From Ascarosepion bandense (taxonomy: Eukaryota > Mollusca > Cephalopoda > Sepiida > Sepiidae): a DNA stretch of 64,000 bases. Below, one piece after another: positions 33,141 through 45,291 of the stretch. The stretch covers positions 1,519,501 through 1,583,500 of the forward strand of contig JBBBDQ010000750.1 in the NCBI GenBank assembly GCA_037127315.1, in the 5' to 3' direction. The notes beneath the pieces were generated by a model. It searched no databases and was not told the origin of the DNA. It saw only the letters and a list, made by a program, of their open reading frames with translations. Numbering within the stretch: the stretch's first letter is position 1; every line of letters begins with the position of its first letter. The position numbers and the translations under genes are program-made.

Positions 33141-33419
33141 CATATGTTTCATTGAATAATATAGACATATTGTGTCTACTTATTTTTATACTGATCCTTT
33201 CCAGTCCTCAAATCAGTTTCTTGATGCTATGATGAAAATTATCAAGAAAGCGCCGTAGTTTTTTCCTAGTCAAATATAGGTTGTTATTAAATATTTCTAA
33301 ATTCATTTGATGCAAATTTAATGGGCAAAAGAACCATTCTATTTTCATTTAGAATTATTCACTTGGCAGTAAATACTAAAAATTAGTATGAAATACATCA
33401 TTTTTTTAAATAACTGGGG

Positions 33420-33444
33420 TGGCATAATTATGGCCGGTAGTGTA
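33420..33444. mobile_element. Single Tc1/mariner-like terminal repeat
   Basis: GGCATAATTATGGCCGGTAG followed by TGTA reads, reverse complemented, as TACACTACCGGCCATAATTA, a Tc1-type end. No partner end found nearby. Confidence 0.35.
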
Positions 33445-33574
33445 CATATGTCTATATGTGCTTATGTACATACCTACATGCACATACATACACGTGTGAC
33501 GCGTGTGCAAATTTAATTAACTAGCAATGAACACCACCACTGCCAAGATCCTTTATTTTGTATCAGTGCTCAGG

Positions 33575-33690
33575 CATTTATTCCTTATGTGCCACGAGTG
33601 ATGCACGCTTGATGTTAGTTTTTGTATTGATCATTGATTTTTCAGAGGAAGTCCCGCAGTAGGCCTGTTGCCAACATAGGCTATCGGATG
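33575..33690 (-). mobile_element. Degenerate family A SINE tail
   Basis: TATGTGCCACGAGTGATGCA and GTCCCGCAGTAGGC...GTTGCCAACATAGGC follow the family A minus-strand order. Confidence 0.45.
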
Positions 33691-34216
33691 TAGATATTTA
33701 ACCAAATGTTTTGCGTATGTTGTTGACATTAGATTTATTTATTTCATAACAAAAACACTAAACATCAGTTAAAGTTACACCACTAGTAACCATGGGTGTA
33801 TCATACCCGATTTTGAACATATCAAAAAAATATTAAATATAAATATTTATTTGAAATATTTTCCATGCAGTCACTTCAAAATTTGTACTTTAAGTTAACA
33901 CTAATAGGAACTGAAAAACATATTGTTTAGATTAATAAAAAAACTTAATTAAATTGTAATTAAAATGGCGTCATTTCGCTGGGTACTATATGATGAAACC
34001 AAACTGCCAATCTATTACATTTATAAAGTCAAGATACCAACAGGAAAAGCTCATCAGAATAATTGCCATAAAAATATATTTTTAGAAAAGGCTGAAGTTC
34101 AAAAAAGAAAAATTGTTTGGCCTGGTACGGTGGACATCGTTTGAAGCGTGGATGCAACGGGATCAGATGGAATGAAATCTTTCGGAGTTTTATTAGGCAC
34201 GGTCATTTTTATTACA
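33691..34216. other. No gene recognised
   Basis: AT-rich, with possible LINE-derived shards near 34030-34110. Confidence 0.35.
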
Positions 34217-34940
34217 CTAGCAGTATAGCCCAGCGTTGCTCGGATGTAATGAAAGCTTTAAAACTAATCTATGGTCCTGGAGCTCAGACTCTTTCGACGT
34301 TGGCACTAAAGACTAAAAAGCAATAGTTGTTTCCATTTAAAGCGAAACCGTAGACTGAAAGAAAAATGAATGGATGTAAGTCAAATTTTGATTTCCTGGT
34401 ATCGATATCAAATAAGTTTTTTTCGTCATAAACTGAATTTTGAAGGCTAAATAAGTCCTCTGAGTAAATGGTATCATGGCTGAGACTAAGAACTACATTT
34501 ATACCTAAACCCGAAGCAAAAACTAAAATAAAAGGACTGAAAACTTATTTTGATCAAACCCGGTAGGATATCGGGGTATCGATTTCCAATATCGGAGTCA
34601 AATAAGTCATCCAAGGATATAACTGCAACCTTGAAACTTCTGAATATCGTTTCTTATGTCTTTGTCTATGAGTGTATCAAGTTTGATTAAAATTGGACCA
34701 CTCCTTTTATAACCCGATTTTTTCGATTATCGATTTTCGATATTTATTGGGGGTACCTCGACACAAAACCTAGCTAAGAACACTCGCAGACGCTTATAGT
34801 ACAACTGTGTAAATTTTCAAGAAAATCAGTTCAGCCGTTTCGGAGTCTATAGGTAACGGATACACACACACGCACACAGACAGACACACACACACACACA
34901 CACACACAGAGACAAAGTACCATTTATAAATAAGTTTATT

Positions 34941-34944
<4 letters not shown>
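34217..34944 (-). mobile_element. Non-autonomous Helitron, copy 3
   Basis: Minus-strand element: 3-prime end CTAG at 34217 after the hairpin CCGAGCAACGCTGGGC, 5-prime TC at 34943-34944 within TCTAAATAAACTTATT. All interior landmarks are present. Confidence 0.85.
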
Positions 34945-34979
<35 letters not shown>

Positions 34980-35289
34980 GGTATATATCTTTTTTTTATA
35001 TTCTAGAAAAATTAGTAACATATTTAACACGAAAATAAAAACATGTAAAATATTTTCAAATTTTGACCTTTCTGACAAATCTAACGAAACAAATTAGATC
35101 ATTCTGCACTACGAAATTCATCAAAAAGGTCAACAATTGAAAAGAATTCACCTAAGCTTTATCGCATCACCCGACAAGCTTTTGATTTCATCTTGAACAG
35201 CGAATCATTTTTGCGAACATGAAACCTTTCAGTAATTGTCTTTGCGCCAACGTACATTAATTGCTTGGTTTGATGCTACCGAAGTTAGT
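34945..35289. other. (GATA)n then nothing recognised
   Basis: GATA run to about 34979, then ordinary sequence. Confidence 0.5.
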
Positions 35290-35557
35290 TCTGTGTCGTG
35301 CTAAACATTTTTTCTTCCCCAAATAGATCCTCCATATTTATGAGTCTACCAGTCGTTCATGTTTTAAATACAGTTATGGTCCTTCTGCTATACATTTGGA
35401 GATTATTGATAAAATTTAAAAGAAGAATCTGCAATGTCCTTGGTCCTGACCAGGCATCTCGGCCACAGTCACTTTCCCACCTTCGTGGTAAATGTTCTGA
35501 TGAACTTTCCGCTATGGTATCTAGATTCTATCAATTTAAGCACAGTAAGAGATTGGC

Positions 35558-36099
35558 TTAGGATGTGCAGTGGATATCGGCTCAGAAAGCCGAGTTTGAG
35601 TTCCAGTTGAATTCCTTGCATTCACTTACGCACAAATACCCTTGGGATAGGTATTAATCCGTTTCTTCTCTCCAGTTATTTGTAAAATAATAAGCAGATA
35701 GATTCTATAGTCTTGGCTGACCACCAGTCTTCAGCAAAAAGTCTCAGCCTGCATTTGCCGCTGTTACTATGACACTGTCAGCTCTCTGCCTTCGGATAGA
35801 GGACGCTCTCTGCTTCCGAGCAGAAAGCACTAACCCAGTCGTGATTCCGCCGAAGAGTAGAATCACGACTCGGTAATAATAGACAGACATTTTTTGGCCC
35901 GGCTATATGGCGGGGAAGACCCACTATAAAATGACCTTGTGTCGCATCTAACCTTGCATGGGAAGGTTGGTAAATACCGTCTTCCGCAAAAAGCAATGAC
36001 AACCTACTGTGGGATAATCTTCTGCTCAGTCAGTCATGTCTTTTTCGAGACATGATCGCTCAAAGCGTGTATCACGTATGGCACTTAACTGTCTGACTA
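35558..36099 (+). mobile_element. Family A SINE inserted in LINE J
   Basis: Flanked by AAGAGATTGGC at 35547-35557 and 36100-36110. The head (GGATGTGCAGTGGATATCGG) is shortened, box B is GAGTTTGAGTTCC, the tail is complete. Its middle is interrupted by a further insertion of about 235 bp. Confidence 0.8.
35743..35976. mobile_element. Unclassified insertion nested in the SINE
   Basis: Bounded by GTCTTCAGCAAAAAG (about 35728) and GTCTTCCGCAAAAAG (about 35978), a near-perfect 15-bp duplication. GC-rich, with the perfect hairpin GTCGTGATTC / GAATCACGAC and two further imperfect stems. A minus frame spans it (75 codons), which I cannot assign. Confidence 0.5.
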
Positions 36100-36379
36100 A
36101 AGAGATTGGCAGCATGGTGTCATCCTTTTACAGTCAAAATGTCTAGATGTAACCGCTAATAGTGCTTTTATTGAACTTCTCACTGGCTGAACACTTTTCC
36201 AGCTTCCTGCTTTCTAGTAAAGTTTGATCTTCAAAAATTTAAATTCAATATCAATCTTCATCTTCATCCCTGTTCTTTTATTGCCCTCTCTTCTTCATAT
36301 TTTTCTCATAATCTTTCACACTCAGTAACGCCCCATCCACTTGAGTATTATTGGCTTTGCTGTCTTTAAATTATTTTTA

Positions 36380-36480
36380 AAAATACAAGCAAAGAAAAAC
36401 ATTAACACTATTCGTTGTCCACATCTTTATTGTCATATTAACGACGTTTTGCCTGTTGTAATTCTTCCATGTTGGAATTT
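36380..36480 (-). repeat. Relic of hammerhead-like family C
   Basis: Minus strand reads CAACAGGCAAAACGTCGTTAATATG then ATAAAGATG, matching the first monomer at 31196-31230. Core decayed. Confidence 0.4.
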
Positions 36481-36780
36481 CAAAATTGAACTCTTTATTT
36501 AGTCTATTATGGTAGATTGTTCTCGTTCAACGTGCCATGCTTTCCGGACATTTCTCTTAATACCCTTAAGTAACTCAACTCTCTCAAGGTTTTGTCGCCA
36601 GGTATTGAACTCACAACTGTTTGGGTAAAGTTACTGGATTACTTCAACCAACTCTTTTACCCACTTGGCTATTCTCTGATTGGCTTCACAGATATTTTTA
36701 TAGTCGTCTATTCTTTTCATTTAGATTTGTCTTCTGTTTAGCCCACTCATATTCTTCTGATATTAGACAAAATATAGAAA
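36481..36780 (-). other. Possible tRNA-like SINE relic
   Basis: Minus strand contains AGTGGGTAAAAGAGTTGG and, about 40 bp on, GTTGTGAGTTCAATACCTGG, weak box A and B candidates. Otherwise unplaced. Confidence 0.3.
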
Positions 36781-36781
36781 T

Positions 36782-37824
36782 AAAAATATAGAAAGAAAAA
36801 TAAAATGTTGAAATATGCTACGAATTCCAAGACAATTCAGATTGTTGCTGAAAACTGAAGTGGAGAATAAAATAGAACAAATGAAAATTCGGCGGACCTG
36901 AAGGAGACTATCACCACCTTTAAATTTGTTGTTTTCCATTTTTTTTTCATTTTTCTTTATTTTACTTTTTTCAGTGCAATCTTATCGATTACACCCTGAA
37001 ATTTCCGATTGACAAAAAAACAAAAAAAACTTAGAAAATTTTCAATATTTAAACAATTTTAGGGAAAACTCAGCTTTTCATACAACGTTATAGTAAATCG
37101 ATCCTCCATTTTGGAATCACTCGACGGTACGACATTACTACCATTTGTTTATTATGATTTTTTTTTTTTACTTTTTTTAGTGCAGTGTTATCGATTAAAC
37201 CCTAAACTTTCCGATTGACAAAAAAAAAAAAAAATTGTAAAAATTTCAACATTTAAACAATTTTAGGCGGTGGGGCTCAGTTTTTCATACAACCACATAG
37301 CAAATCGATCCTGTGCAATTAACTTTTTTGCTTTCGCGTATTTAACAACTGAATTCTTTGCGAAATTTTTGAATAAAACCATTCTTGAATTTTCCGAGGA
37401 AGATGCCATCATAAGAACTGAAGAAAACTTGAGAAAGACAAAAACAAGAACAACAACTCGTCCCCACCCCCAAAAAAAAACAAATCGACCCCAACGCGAG
37501 TAGTTCCAAAATGGAGGATCGATTTAATATAACGTTGTATGAGAAACTGAGCTCCCCTAAAATTGTTTAAATATGGAAATTTTTCCAATATTTTTTTTTT
37601 TTTGATAATCGGAAACTTTATGTAATAATCGATAAGACTGCGCTGAAAAAAGTAAAAAAAAAAAAAATGGAAAACAACAAATTTAAAGGTGGTGGTAGTC
37701 TCCTTCAGGTCCGCCGAATTTTCATTTGTTCTATTTTATTCTCCACTTCAATTTTCAGCAACAATCTGAATTGTCTTGGAATTCGTAGCATATTTCAACA
37801 TTTTATTTTTCTTTCTATATTTTT
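36782..37824. repeat. Large inverted repeat
   Basis: Left arm 36782-37116 (AAAAATATAGAAAGAAAAAT ... CGATCCTCCATTTTGGAA) is repeated in reverse complement at 37504-37824, more than about 85 percent identical by eye. The 387-bp spacer contains a partial third copy in left-arm orientation (about 37158-37320). No transposase and no clear target duplication seen. Confidence 0.85.
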
Positions 37825-37849
37825 CTGCACAATGCTTGTCGACATAACC

Positions 37850-38450
37850 TCAGGGTTCTCGACGGGCTCCAAAGGAAAATCTGTAATGTGATCTGTCCAG
37901 ACCTGGCAGCTCGACTACAGCCATTTTCTCACCGGCGGGATATGGCTTCCCTATGTCTCTTCTACAAATATTTTCATGGCTTCTGCTCCGACGAACTTAG
38001 GTCACTGGTGCCTCTTCCACAAGAATTAACTCTAGCAAACAGATTGGCAACAAAGCCCCACCCTTTTACAGTTAAACCTACCAAATGCAGCCGACAATTC
38101 TTCACCATCAGCTTCTTTTTCGCACTTCTCGCCTGTGGAACTCTCTTCCGTATACTTGCTTTCTTGACGGCTATAACCTCCAGGAATTTAAATGCAATGT
38201 CAATTCCCATCTCTTATCAACTTCACTCAAGTCCTTCCCTCGTCCTTTTTACATCATCTCGTGTATCTTTACCTTCGCAACTGTCTTCTCATCCGTGTTT
38301 CTTTTGCCCTTTCTCTGACACCCCCAGTAACTGGTTCTTTCTCTTCACTCTCCTCCTGCCTAAAATTTTACTCTCTAATGTAGCCCCCACCCCCACCCGC
38401 GCATCAGTGGCGGTACCACCTTGCTTGGGGTAAAACGATTAACAAGAAGT
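37850..38450 (+). pseudogene. LINE J C-terminus and tail
   Basis: LQRKICNVICPDLAARLQPF, MASLCLFYKYFHGFCSDELR, HPFTVKPTKC, a decayed RTSRLWNSLPYTCF in another frame, then the tail CGCATCAGTGGCGGTACCAC, CTTGCTTGGGG. The frame changes near 38115. It abuts the inverted repeat. Confidence 0.75.
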
Positions 38451-38559
38451 GTCAGGTATAATAAAGCAACAGATGTTTATTTTAAATGTGTGTGTATGTT
38501 TAGGAGCGCTTACCTGTTTATATATGTGCGTGTTTTCCGATGTCTGTACGCTTAGGTCT

Positions 38560-38692
38560 CTGTGTTAGATAGATAGATAGATAGATAGATAGCAAGTGTG
38601 TATGTGCGTGTGTGAAAGAGACAAAGACAGAGACAGGGTGAGTGAGTGAGTGAGTGAGTGAGTGAGTGAGTGAGTGAGTGAGTGAGTGAAAA
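38560..38692. repeat. (GATA)n and (GTGA)n
   Basis: GATA run at 38565-38592 and a 13-copy GTGA run at about 38636-38690. Confidence 0.95.
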
Positions 38693-39508
38693 CAGTCTAT
38701 GCATGCAAATTTGAGTGTGCTTAAACGATTTAAAAAAGGCCCTTGAACAGTAGGCTTTGTAATATTACATTAAAGACCCTGCTATCATCTGATGATTTAA
38801 CATTTTTCCAAATATGTGGGCTTCATTAATTCAGAATTTGAATTTAGATCCCTAATTGGCAACTCTAGGACTCATGGTTCATCACCTTATCAAACTAGAA
38901 GAACTAATCAATAGACTGTTACTTTTCTCGCTCTTCGTGGCTTGATCCCCGTTCATCTTTGGTCCTTTGCTCAATCTTCATCTAGGTTCCACCATTTTAC
39001 GATTGAAATAGCTAAATAAAACCACTACTCGAACAGTTTATTTTCTCCCACCTCCCACCTGTAGAACCCCCCTTCCTTTTAATTCCTTCTCTGAAAAATA
39101 CAATTTTTAAAACTTAAATGCATGATCAATCGCCCTCTTCCGTCTTCTTGAATCACGTTCATCTTTTGTCCTTTGCACAATTCTCATCTAAGTCTTACCT
39201 TTTTAGTGCTAAAATAGTGTTCAGGTGTCAATCTGAAGAGAGTGCCAAGGATTTGGAAAGACTTGGATTAGTTTGATTATGATTACGAAGGTGTTTGGAA
39301 TGATCACTAATGATGGCGACATTAAGCTACCATTCATCTTCCCAATCAGGAAATATATACTAATCCAGCATGTTTCAATTTTTTTAAAGCTTCATCAGGA
39401 AATGACATATGGAGAAAAAGAAGGAGATTCTGGTATTTTATTTTGTGTTGTTCAACTTTCATTGGTTAATCGTTTCAGCTGCATTCGACTAATTTATATA
39501 TAAATATT
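38693..39508. other. LINE shards, no gene
   Basis: 38985-39150 weakly resembles the LINE C-terminal LWNSLP-type region (plus). Nothing else recognised. Confidence 0.35.
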
Positions 39509-39509
39509 T

Positions 39510-41805
39510 TTTTTTTGTAATCGTGTGGCCCCATGCAAGGCATTTTACTGCCACTGTTGTGCAGGGTGTTACATAGGAGGAATGTTATGAGAAAGAGTGA
39601 CAGGTTACAGAGAATCTCAGGAAGAGAGTATGAGAAGGAAGAGAATACTGATGAGTGGGGTGGACGGAGAAAAAAGCATGAGAGATAGGAGGTAAGTTAG
39701 TGAGACAGGAGGTGACTATTGACTTTACATTTGAATTCTTGAAGATGTTAGCTGTCGGGAAACCAAGTATGCGGAAGTGAATTCCACAGGCAGGAAGTGC
39801 GATAAAAGTAGCTGCTGGAGTAAAATTTGCGTTTACAATTTATCGGTTTCACACTAAAAGGGTGGGACCTAGTTGCTAATCTTGTGGTTCGAGAAAATTC
39901 ACATATAGGGGGGTACCAGTGAGCTATGTTCAGCGGAGCAGAAGCCGTGAAAGTATTTGTAGAAGAGACACAGGGAAGCCACACTGAGTCGGTGAGAAAG
40001 CGAATGTATCCTAGCTGCCAAGTCGGGATCGATCTCATTACAGATTCTCCGTTGGATTTTGTCAAGGACACCTAGGTGGATAGCAGGAGCATCCGACCAG
40101 ATATGGCAGCAATATTCAATGCACAGGCGGATGGTAGATTTGTATATGTGCAGAATTGTTTCGCACGGGAAAAACGTCCTGGCCCTACAGAGAGAACCGA
40201 CTTTCTTAGCAGCGGATTTAGCTATAGATTCTATATAGTTATTCCACTTAAGGTCTGATGTGAGAGTTAATCCGAGGATACGCAGTGTTTTGCTTTCAGG
40301 GAGAGAAGCCTGATCCATGTTAATGGGCGGGAGGAACGATTGTCTGTGATGGTTAATAGATAACAGCTTCGTTTTGGAAGCATTAAAATTTCATTTCTAA
40401 CCCATTCCACCACGGATTGGAGGTCCTTTTCAAGCTCGACAGCGAGGTTTGCTTTGTCAGCCTATGCTGATTTTTGATAGAGACGAGAGATAATATAGAT
40501 AAGGAAAAGCGTAGGATCTAGAATAGAGCCTTGAGAGACACCCGTGTTCGTGTGATAGTATTAGGAGGTTTGTCCATTCAATATTACCTTCATTGTTCGA
40601 TTTGAAAGGAATGACTGGCTTAGATCAAACAATTGTCCAGTTATACCATAGCCCTGCAGCTTGCATCGAAGGACAGCATGCCAGACTCTGTCAAACGCTT
40701 TGGAGATGTCAAGGGCAACAGGTCAGACTTCACCGTTTTTGTCGAGGGTCTGGTGTATATACTGAGTGATGGTCGTGAGCAGTAGACCTGGTGAAGCGGA
40801 AACCATACTGTTTGTTAAAGAGTCCGTAGACTGAGAGATGTTACACCACCTCGGCGTTGGTGATGGCTTCGAACACTTTGCCAAAGCTCGGTAGGAGGCT
40901 GATAGGACGAAAATTAGCGGAGTAAGAGGGTTCTCCAGTATTTTTATATATAGGAACCACGGAGGAGGATTTCCAGCAGGCGGAAAGAAAGAAAAAGAGA
41001 GGCAGTAGTTATAGAGTTTAGAGAGAAAAGAGTAGAGTTCAGGAGCACATTTCTTTAGGACAATGACTGGTATTCCGTCGCCACCGCTCGCCTTATGGAG
41101 ATCAAGCTTAGAAATTATTTTTGAGACCACCCAGGGAGTAATTAGTATGTCAGTCAGTTGGGCCTGGGTTCGGAGAGTCCAGTGTCGAGTTAGTGGAGAA
41201 TCTGCGAACGAAACACTCAGCCTTGTCTGTTGATTAGAGGGGGGATTAAGGGATGACTGCGGCTCAGTACGCTTTTACAGAGCCTCCAGTAGTCTTTGGA
41301 GCCGAACTTACGGGATGCTATGCGCTGCTTCATTTTAGCTGCAAATATTAGCTTAGCACCTTTAAATATCTTCTTGCACTCATTGCGAGCCGTGACAAAA
41401 AGGTGCCTGTTATGGTCCGACGCATGACTACGGTAAAGCCGAAAAAAGTGATTTCGGTGGGCGATGGCAGCTGAGCAGGCAGAGGAAAAAAGGGGGATGA
41501 GTTGGATTTAAGTCTCAACTTCCTGGCAGGGATGAAAGCATCGATACCAGCCTTAACCCAAGAGGAAACCTAAACGCATAGTCTTCAACAGGAAGGTTAA
41601 ATACTTTGTTCCAAGGGACATCATTCAGGAAATCGTGGAACGAGTTCCAATCGGCTCTTTGGTAGCAGTAAGATATTCTTCTGCTGGTCTGAGGTTCTTC
41701 GGTGGAGTGGAGGCGGAAGGAGATACTGACGGAAACTACCGCGTGGTCAGAGTTTCCGAGAGGGCAGAGTGGCATGACATTGCAAGAGTCGGAGGTGGAG
41801 GTAAA
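39510..41805 (-). pseudogene. LINE J, longest copy, endonuclease edge to tail
   Basis: About 2.3 kb on the minus strand. At the 5-prime edge, GNSDHAVVSVSI carries the SDH motif at the end of an APE-type endonuclease. Then come a linker, the palm entry (SKLDLHKASGGDGIP, FVLSASYRALAK), TQYIHQTLDKNGEV, and after a stretch with indels the C-terminal domain (ESKTLRILGLTLTSDLKWNN, IRLCIEYCCHIW, IQRRICNEIDPDLAARIHSL, RTSCLWNSLPHTW) and tail. I see no readable YADD; that region is damaged. 5-prime truncated at a TA array. Confidence 0.8.
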
Positions 41806-41807
41806 TC

Positions 41808-41854
<47 letters not shown>

Positions 41855-41857
<3 letters not shown>

Positions 41858-41910
41858 TCCGCAGATAGATCTGTTTCGCTGTATCACAGCTCATCAGTAC
41901 GGTTAGACTC
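41855..41910 (-). ncRNA. Hammerhead ribozyme, family B copy 3
   Basis: CTGATGA, stem II GCTGTGATACAGC, GAAAC, stem III AGATCTATC. One G-to-A change mispairs stem III next to the cleavage site. Stem I CCGTA/TGCGG is intact. Confidence 0.65.
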
Positions 41911-42030
41911 AGATTGCTTTCAATCCAGGATTGAAACCCGAACGAATTGGCATCAGTCGGCGAGTCTACCTCTGGGCTATGGGCGCTCGGTAGAAGAAGG
42001 TAGATTTTTAGCGTGTATATTATCATATAT
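41855..42030 (-). mobile_element. Hammerhead SINE (family B)
   Basis: Minus copy beginning about 15 bp upstream of the tRNA-like region (CATAGCCCAGAGGTAGACTC, GGGTTTCAATCCTGG) and ending with the hammerhead next to a 43-bp TA run (41812-41854). Confidence 0.7.
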
Positions 42031-42078
42031 ATAGATATAAATATTGTCCTACATCGATCTATATATGTATATATATAA

Positions 42079-42088
<10 letters not shown>

Positions 42089-42124
<36 letters not shown>

Positions 42125-42474
42125 TTAGGTAAAATGTTATCCTTGTAAGAATCTTCACAGACAGGTTTCCTTTTTTATAAACATGATGTCTCGTTCTCTT
42201 GACGGGTGAATCTGTGTATGATGCACCAATGTATCTAAGCGAGTGGTAACTGAGCGCATGCGCGTACTTTCAATGACAAAGCTAGATAAATATCAATCAG
42301 TTTTGTCCGTTGGCTGTTTGGTAGGTTCAACATGTCCTTTGAATCAATTAGAGCCGAGAAAGGAAGACTTTGAGAATTATATGGAGGCATTTATGTTTAT
42401 ATTGTTTTGTACGTTAATATGCATGTGGTCAGTGAAAAGGACGGCATTGTACATACATGCATACGCACATACAT

Positions 42475-42528
<54 letters not shown>

Positions 42529-42601
42529 GATTATATAAAAACAAATACACACATGCAACACACACACACACACACACGCACATATATATATATATATATA
42601 T

Positions 42602-42644
<43 letters not shown>

Positions 42645-42720
42645 TGTTTGTCCGTGAAATAGAAAGTGCGAGTGTTGCTTGGGTACCATGTGTATATGTA
42701 ATAGAATAGTATATATATGT
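42089..42720. repeat. Repeat Y, copy 1
   Basis: Begins in (TG)n, then GATTAGGTAAAATGTTATCC, GGTTCAACATGTCCTTTGAA, GCATGTGGTCAGTGAAAAGG, TA and CA arrays, and AGAGGATGTTGTTTG. Near-identical over about 275 bp to 47635-47905. The open frame shared by the two (KLDKYQSVLSVGCLVGS...) follows from DNA identity and is not evidence of coding. Confidence 0.85.
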
Positions 42721-42851
42721 ACGTGTGTGCGTATATATATATACTTTATATTTAACTCACTGATTCCGATTTGTTTGCAATATGTATATTAACCGATATT
42801 GATATAAAACTATACATGCATAAGTCACGGTATATCTAACTATACCGACAA

Positions 42852-42902
<51 letters not shown>

Positions 42903-43044
42903 CTCTGCTGACTTTTATCTATCTATTCCTATCACAGATTTATAGATTCATAGACATAAGAATATTGAACAAAGTTTAATATATATATATGTGTGTGTAT
43001 TTATGTGCGTTTGTGTGATTCTGTGTATGCATGTGTAACCCTCT

Positions 43045-43109
<65 letters not shown>

Positions 43110-43228
43110 GAAGGCGTGTATATGCGAGTTGGAAAAAGACAGCGCATGAGTGATAAATGTTTTTTCTGTTTATATACACAATATATATAAATCAAAATAT
43201 GTCCGTCTGTCAATATGCCCACTCACTT

Positions 43229-43287
<59 letters not shown>

Positions 43288-43290
43288 TGA
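42721..43290. repeat. GATA and TG microsatellites with linkers
   Basis: GATA at 42850-42902 and 43231-43288, TG at 43050-43108. Confidence 0.9.
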
Positions 43291-43822
43291 AAAACTGAAA
43301 TTGATAGATAGGTAGTCTTTTTTTCTGTTTCTGTGGACAGAGAAAATGATCTCAATGTTTCGCTAAAAGTCTTTGACCAAACCTCACCTCCTAATGATGG
43401 TGTCAGGGCAGAACTCTTAGCAGTTCTATCCTAACATGACTTGTACGTTTGATATTTGTTATATTTCTGTGATAAGAAAAAGAAGTGAAAACACTTTTTG
43501 GCAACACAATAAAGTACATTTGTGCAATACTACATCACTGACAAGGCCGTAGGCACTTATTTATATCGTGGAATTGATTGCTTCACCTGAGCATGGCGTA
43601 GCCTGCGTGCTCACTCTCATCTCTCTTTCAAGATGTTCGCTGTTATCATCTGCTACACAACTTAAATGCAGCTGGGCTGTCGAATATGGAAAGTTCCCTG
43701 TCATACAAAAACGTGGGTAGAGGGCTTAAAAACAATATTATCTTTTATGGTGGGGAAATTGAAAAAGGTTTTTTGTCCCTTCCCTTGGGGACAGACGTTT
43801 CGACGATAACACACACACACAC

Positions 43823-43861
<39 letters not shown>

Positions 43862-44394
43862 AATAAAAATGAAAAAAATGAAGGGGAATGATAAATGATG
43901 GAATTGAGATTTATAAAGAAATTTTTCATCCGAAACTGATGAGTCGGTTGTTGTCACATGACTGCTAGGAGAAGGTAAGATAACGTGAATGCAATTTACG
44001 ACAGTGTTCAAAAATAAATAAATAAATAAAATTTTTAAAAAATCTTCTCGCTTTCTCTTTGGATTTCATTTATTTAATTATTTTATTTTATTTTATTGTT
44101 TGTTAGTCGTAGGAAAATATTCTCAGGGAATCGGAGATAAGCGATGGTCAAAGTTAGAAAAAATATCCTAGCAAAAAAGCAAACATCAAAACCATTTTTT
44201 CTTCTGTCATCGTTACTACAATAATTCCTCGATTATCCGTACCTCAAGTATCTGAACTTTGATTATTCGCAGCGAAAACGAAAAGAAATGGAGAAATCAT
44301 CCGAACATTATCAACTATCCACACTAAAAATATATTTCAGCAGATACAAGTGTTTTCAGAATTGAGAAAAATTTAAAAAACGTTTTGATAAGTT
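43291..44394. other. No gene; (TA)n at 43824-43858
   Basis: Ordinary AT-rich sequence. Frames near the TA run are spurious. Confidence 0.5.
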
Positions 44395-44624
44395 GAAGAG
44401 TTTTGTCCGTTGGCGGTTTGGAAGGTTCAACATGTCCTTTGAATCAATTAGAGACGAGAAAGAAAGAATTTTAAAATGCTATGGATGCATTTGTGGTGTT
44501 TACATTGATTTGTCGCAAATATGCATGTGGTCAGTGAAAAAGACGTCATTGTACATACATGCATACATACATGCAAATATATATATGGGCTGACAGGAAA
44601 AACAGATACACATACACACACACA

Positions 44625-44703
<79 letters not shown>

Positions 44704-44850
44704 CAATACACGCACACAAACACAAACATATATAGAGACAGAGAATGAGAGAGGATGTTGCTTGTGCGTGAAATCGAAAGTGAGAGTGTTATAGACGCCA
44801 TGCGTACATGTAACACAATGGTATATACAAACATGTCTGCGTGTAATAAT
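44395..44850. repeat. Repeat Y, copy 2 (diverged)
   Basis: GTTTTGTCCGTTGGCGGTTT, GGTTCAACATGTCCTTTGAA, GCATGTGGTCAGTGAAAAAG and AGAGAGGATGTTGCTTGTGC occur in the same order as copy 1, with expanded TA/CA arrays between. Confidence 0.8.
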
Positions 44851-44862
44851 AGTATATATATA

Positions 44863-45247
44863 CTAGCAGTATAGCCCGGCGTTGCTCGGGTGTAATGAAA
44901 GCTTTAAAACTAATCCATGGTCCTGGAGCTCAGACTCTTTCGACGTTGGCACGAAAGACTAAAAAGCAATAGTTGTTTCCAGTTAAATCGAAACCGTGGA
45001 CTGAAAGAAAAATGAATCGATGTAAGTAAAATTTTGATTTCCTGGTATCGATATCAAATAAGTTTTTTTCGTCGTAAACTGAATTTTGAAGGCTAAATAA
45101 GTCTTCTGAGTAAATGGTATCATGGCTGAAACTAAGAACTACAATTATACCTACTTAGAGCCAAACCCGAAGCAAAAATTAAAATAAAAGGGCTGAAAAA
45201 ATACAGATATACAGGAAAATAAACAGACACGAACACAAACATCTTGC

Positions 45248-45291
<44 letters not shown>

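Larger units (their letters stand above)
35290..36360 (+). pseudogene. LINE J fragment split by a SINE
   Basis: 35290-35557 encodes decayed C-terminal LINE J (KRRICNVLGPDQASRPQSLS, KCSDELSAMVSRFY). It resumes at 36100 (RLA...HPFTVK-like region) and decays toward 36360. The interruption carries an 11-bp target duplication. Confidence 0.65.

Noticed and set aside
39360..39410. Minus-strand CTGATGAAGC...GAAAC as another hammerhead
   Set aside because: Stem II is weak (AGCUUU against AAAUU) and there is no UH cleavage site after a plausible stem III.
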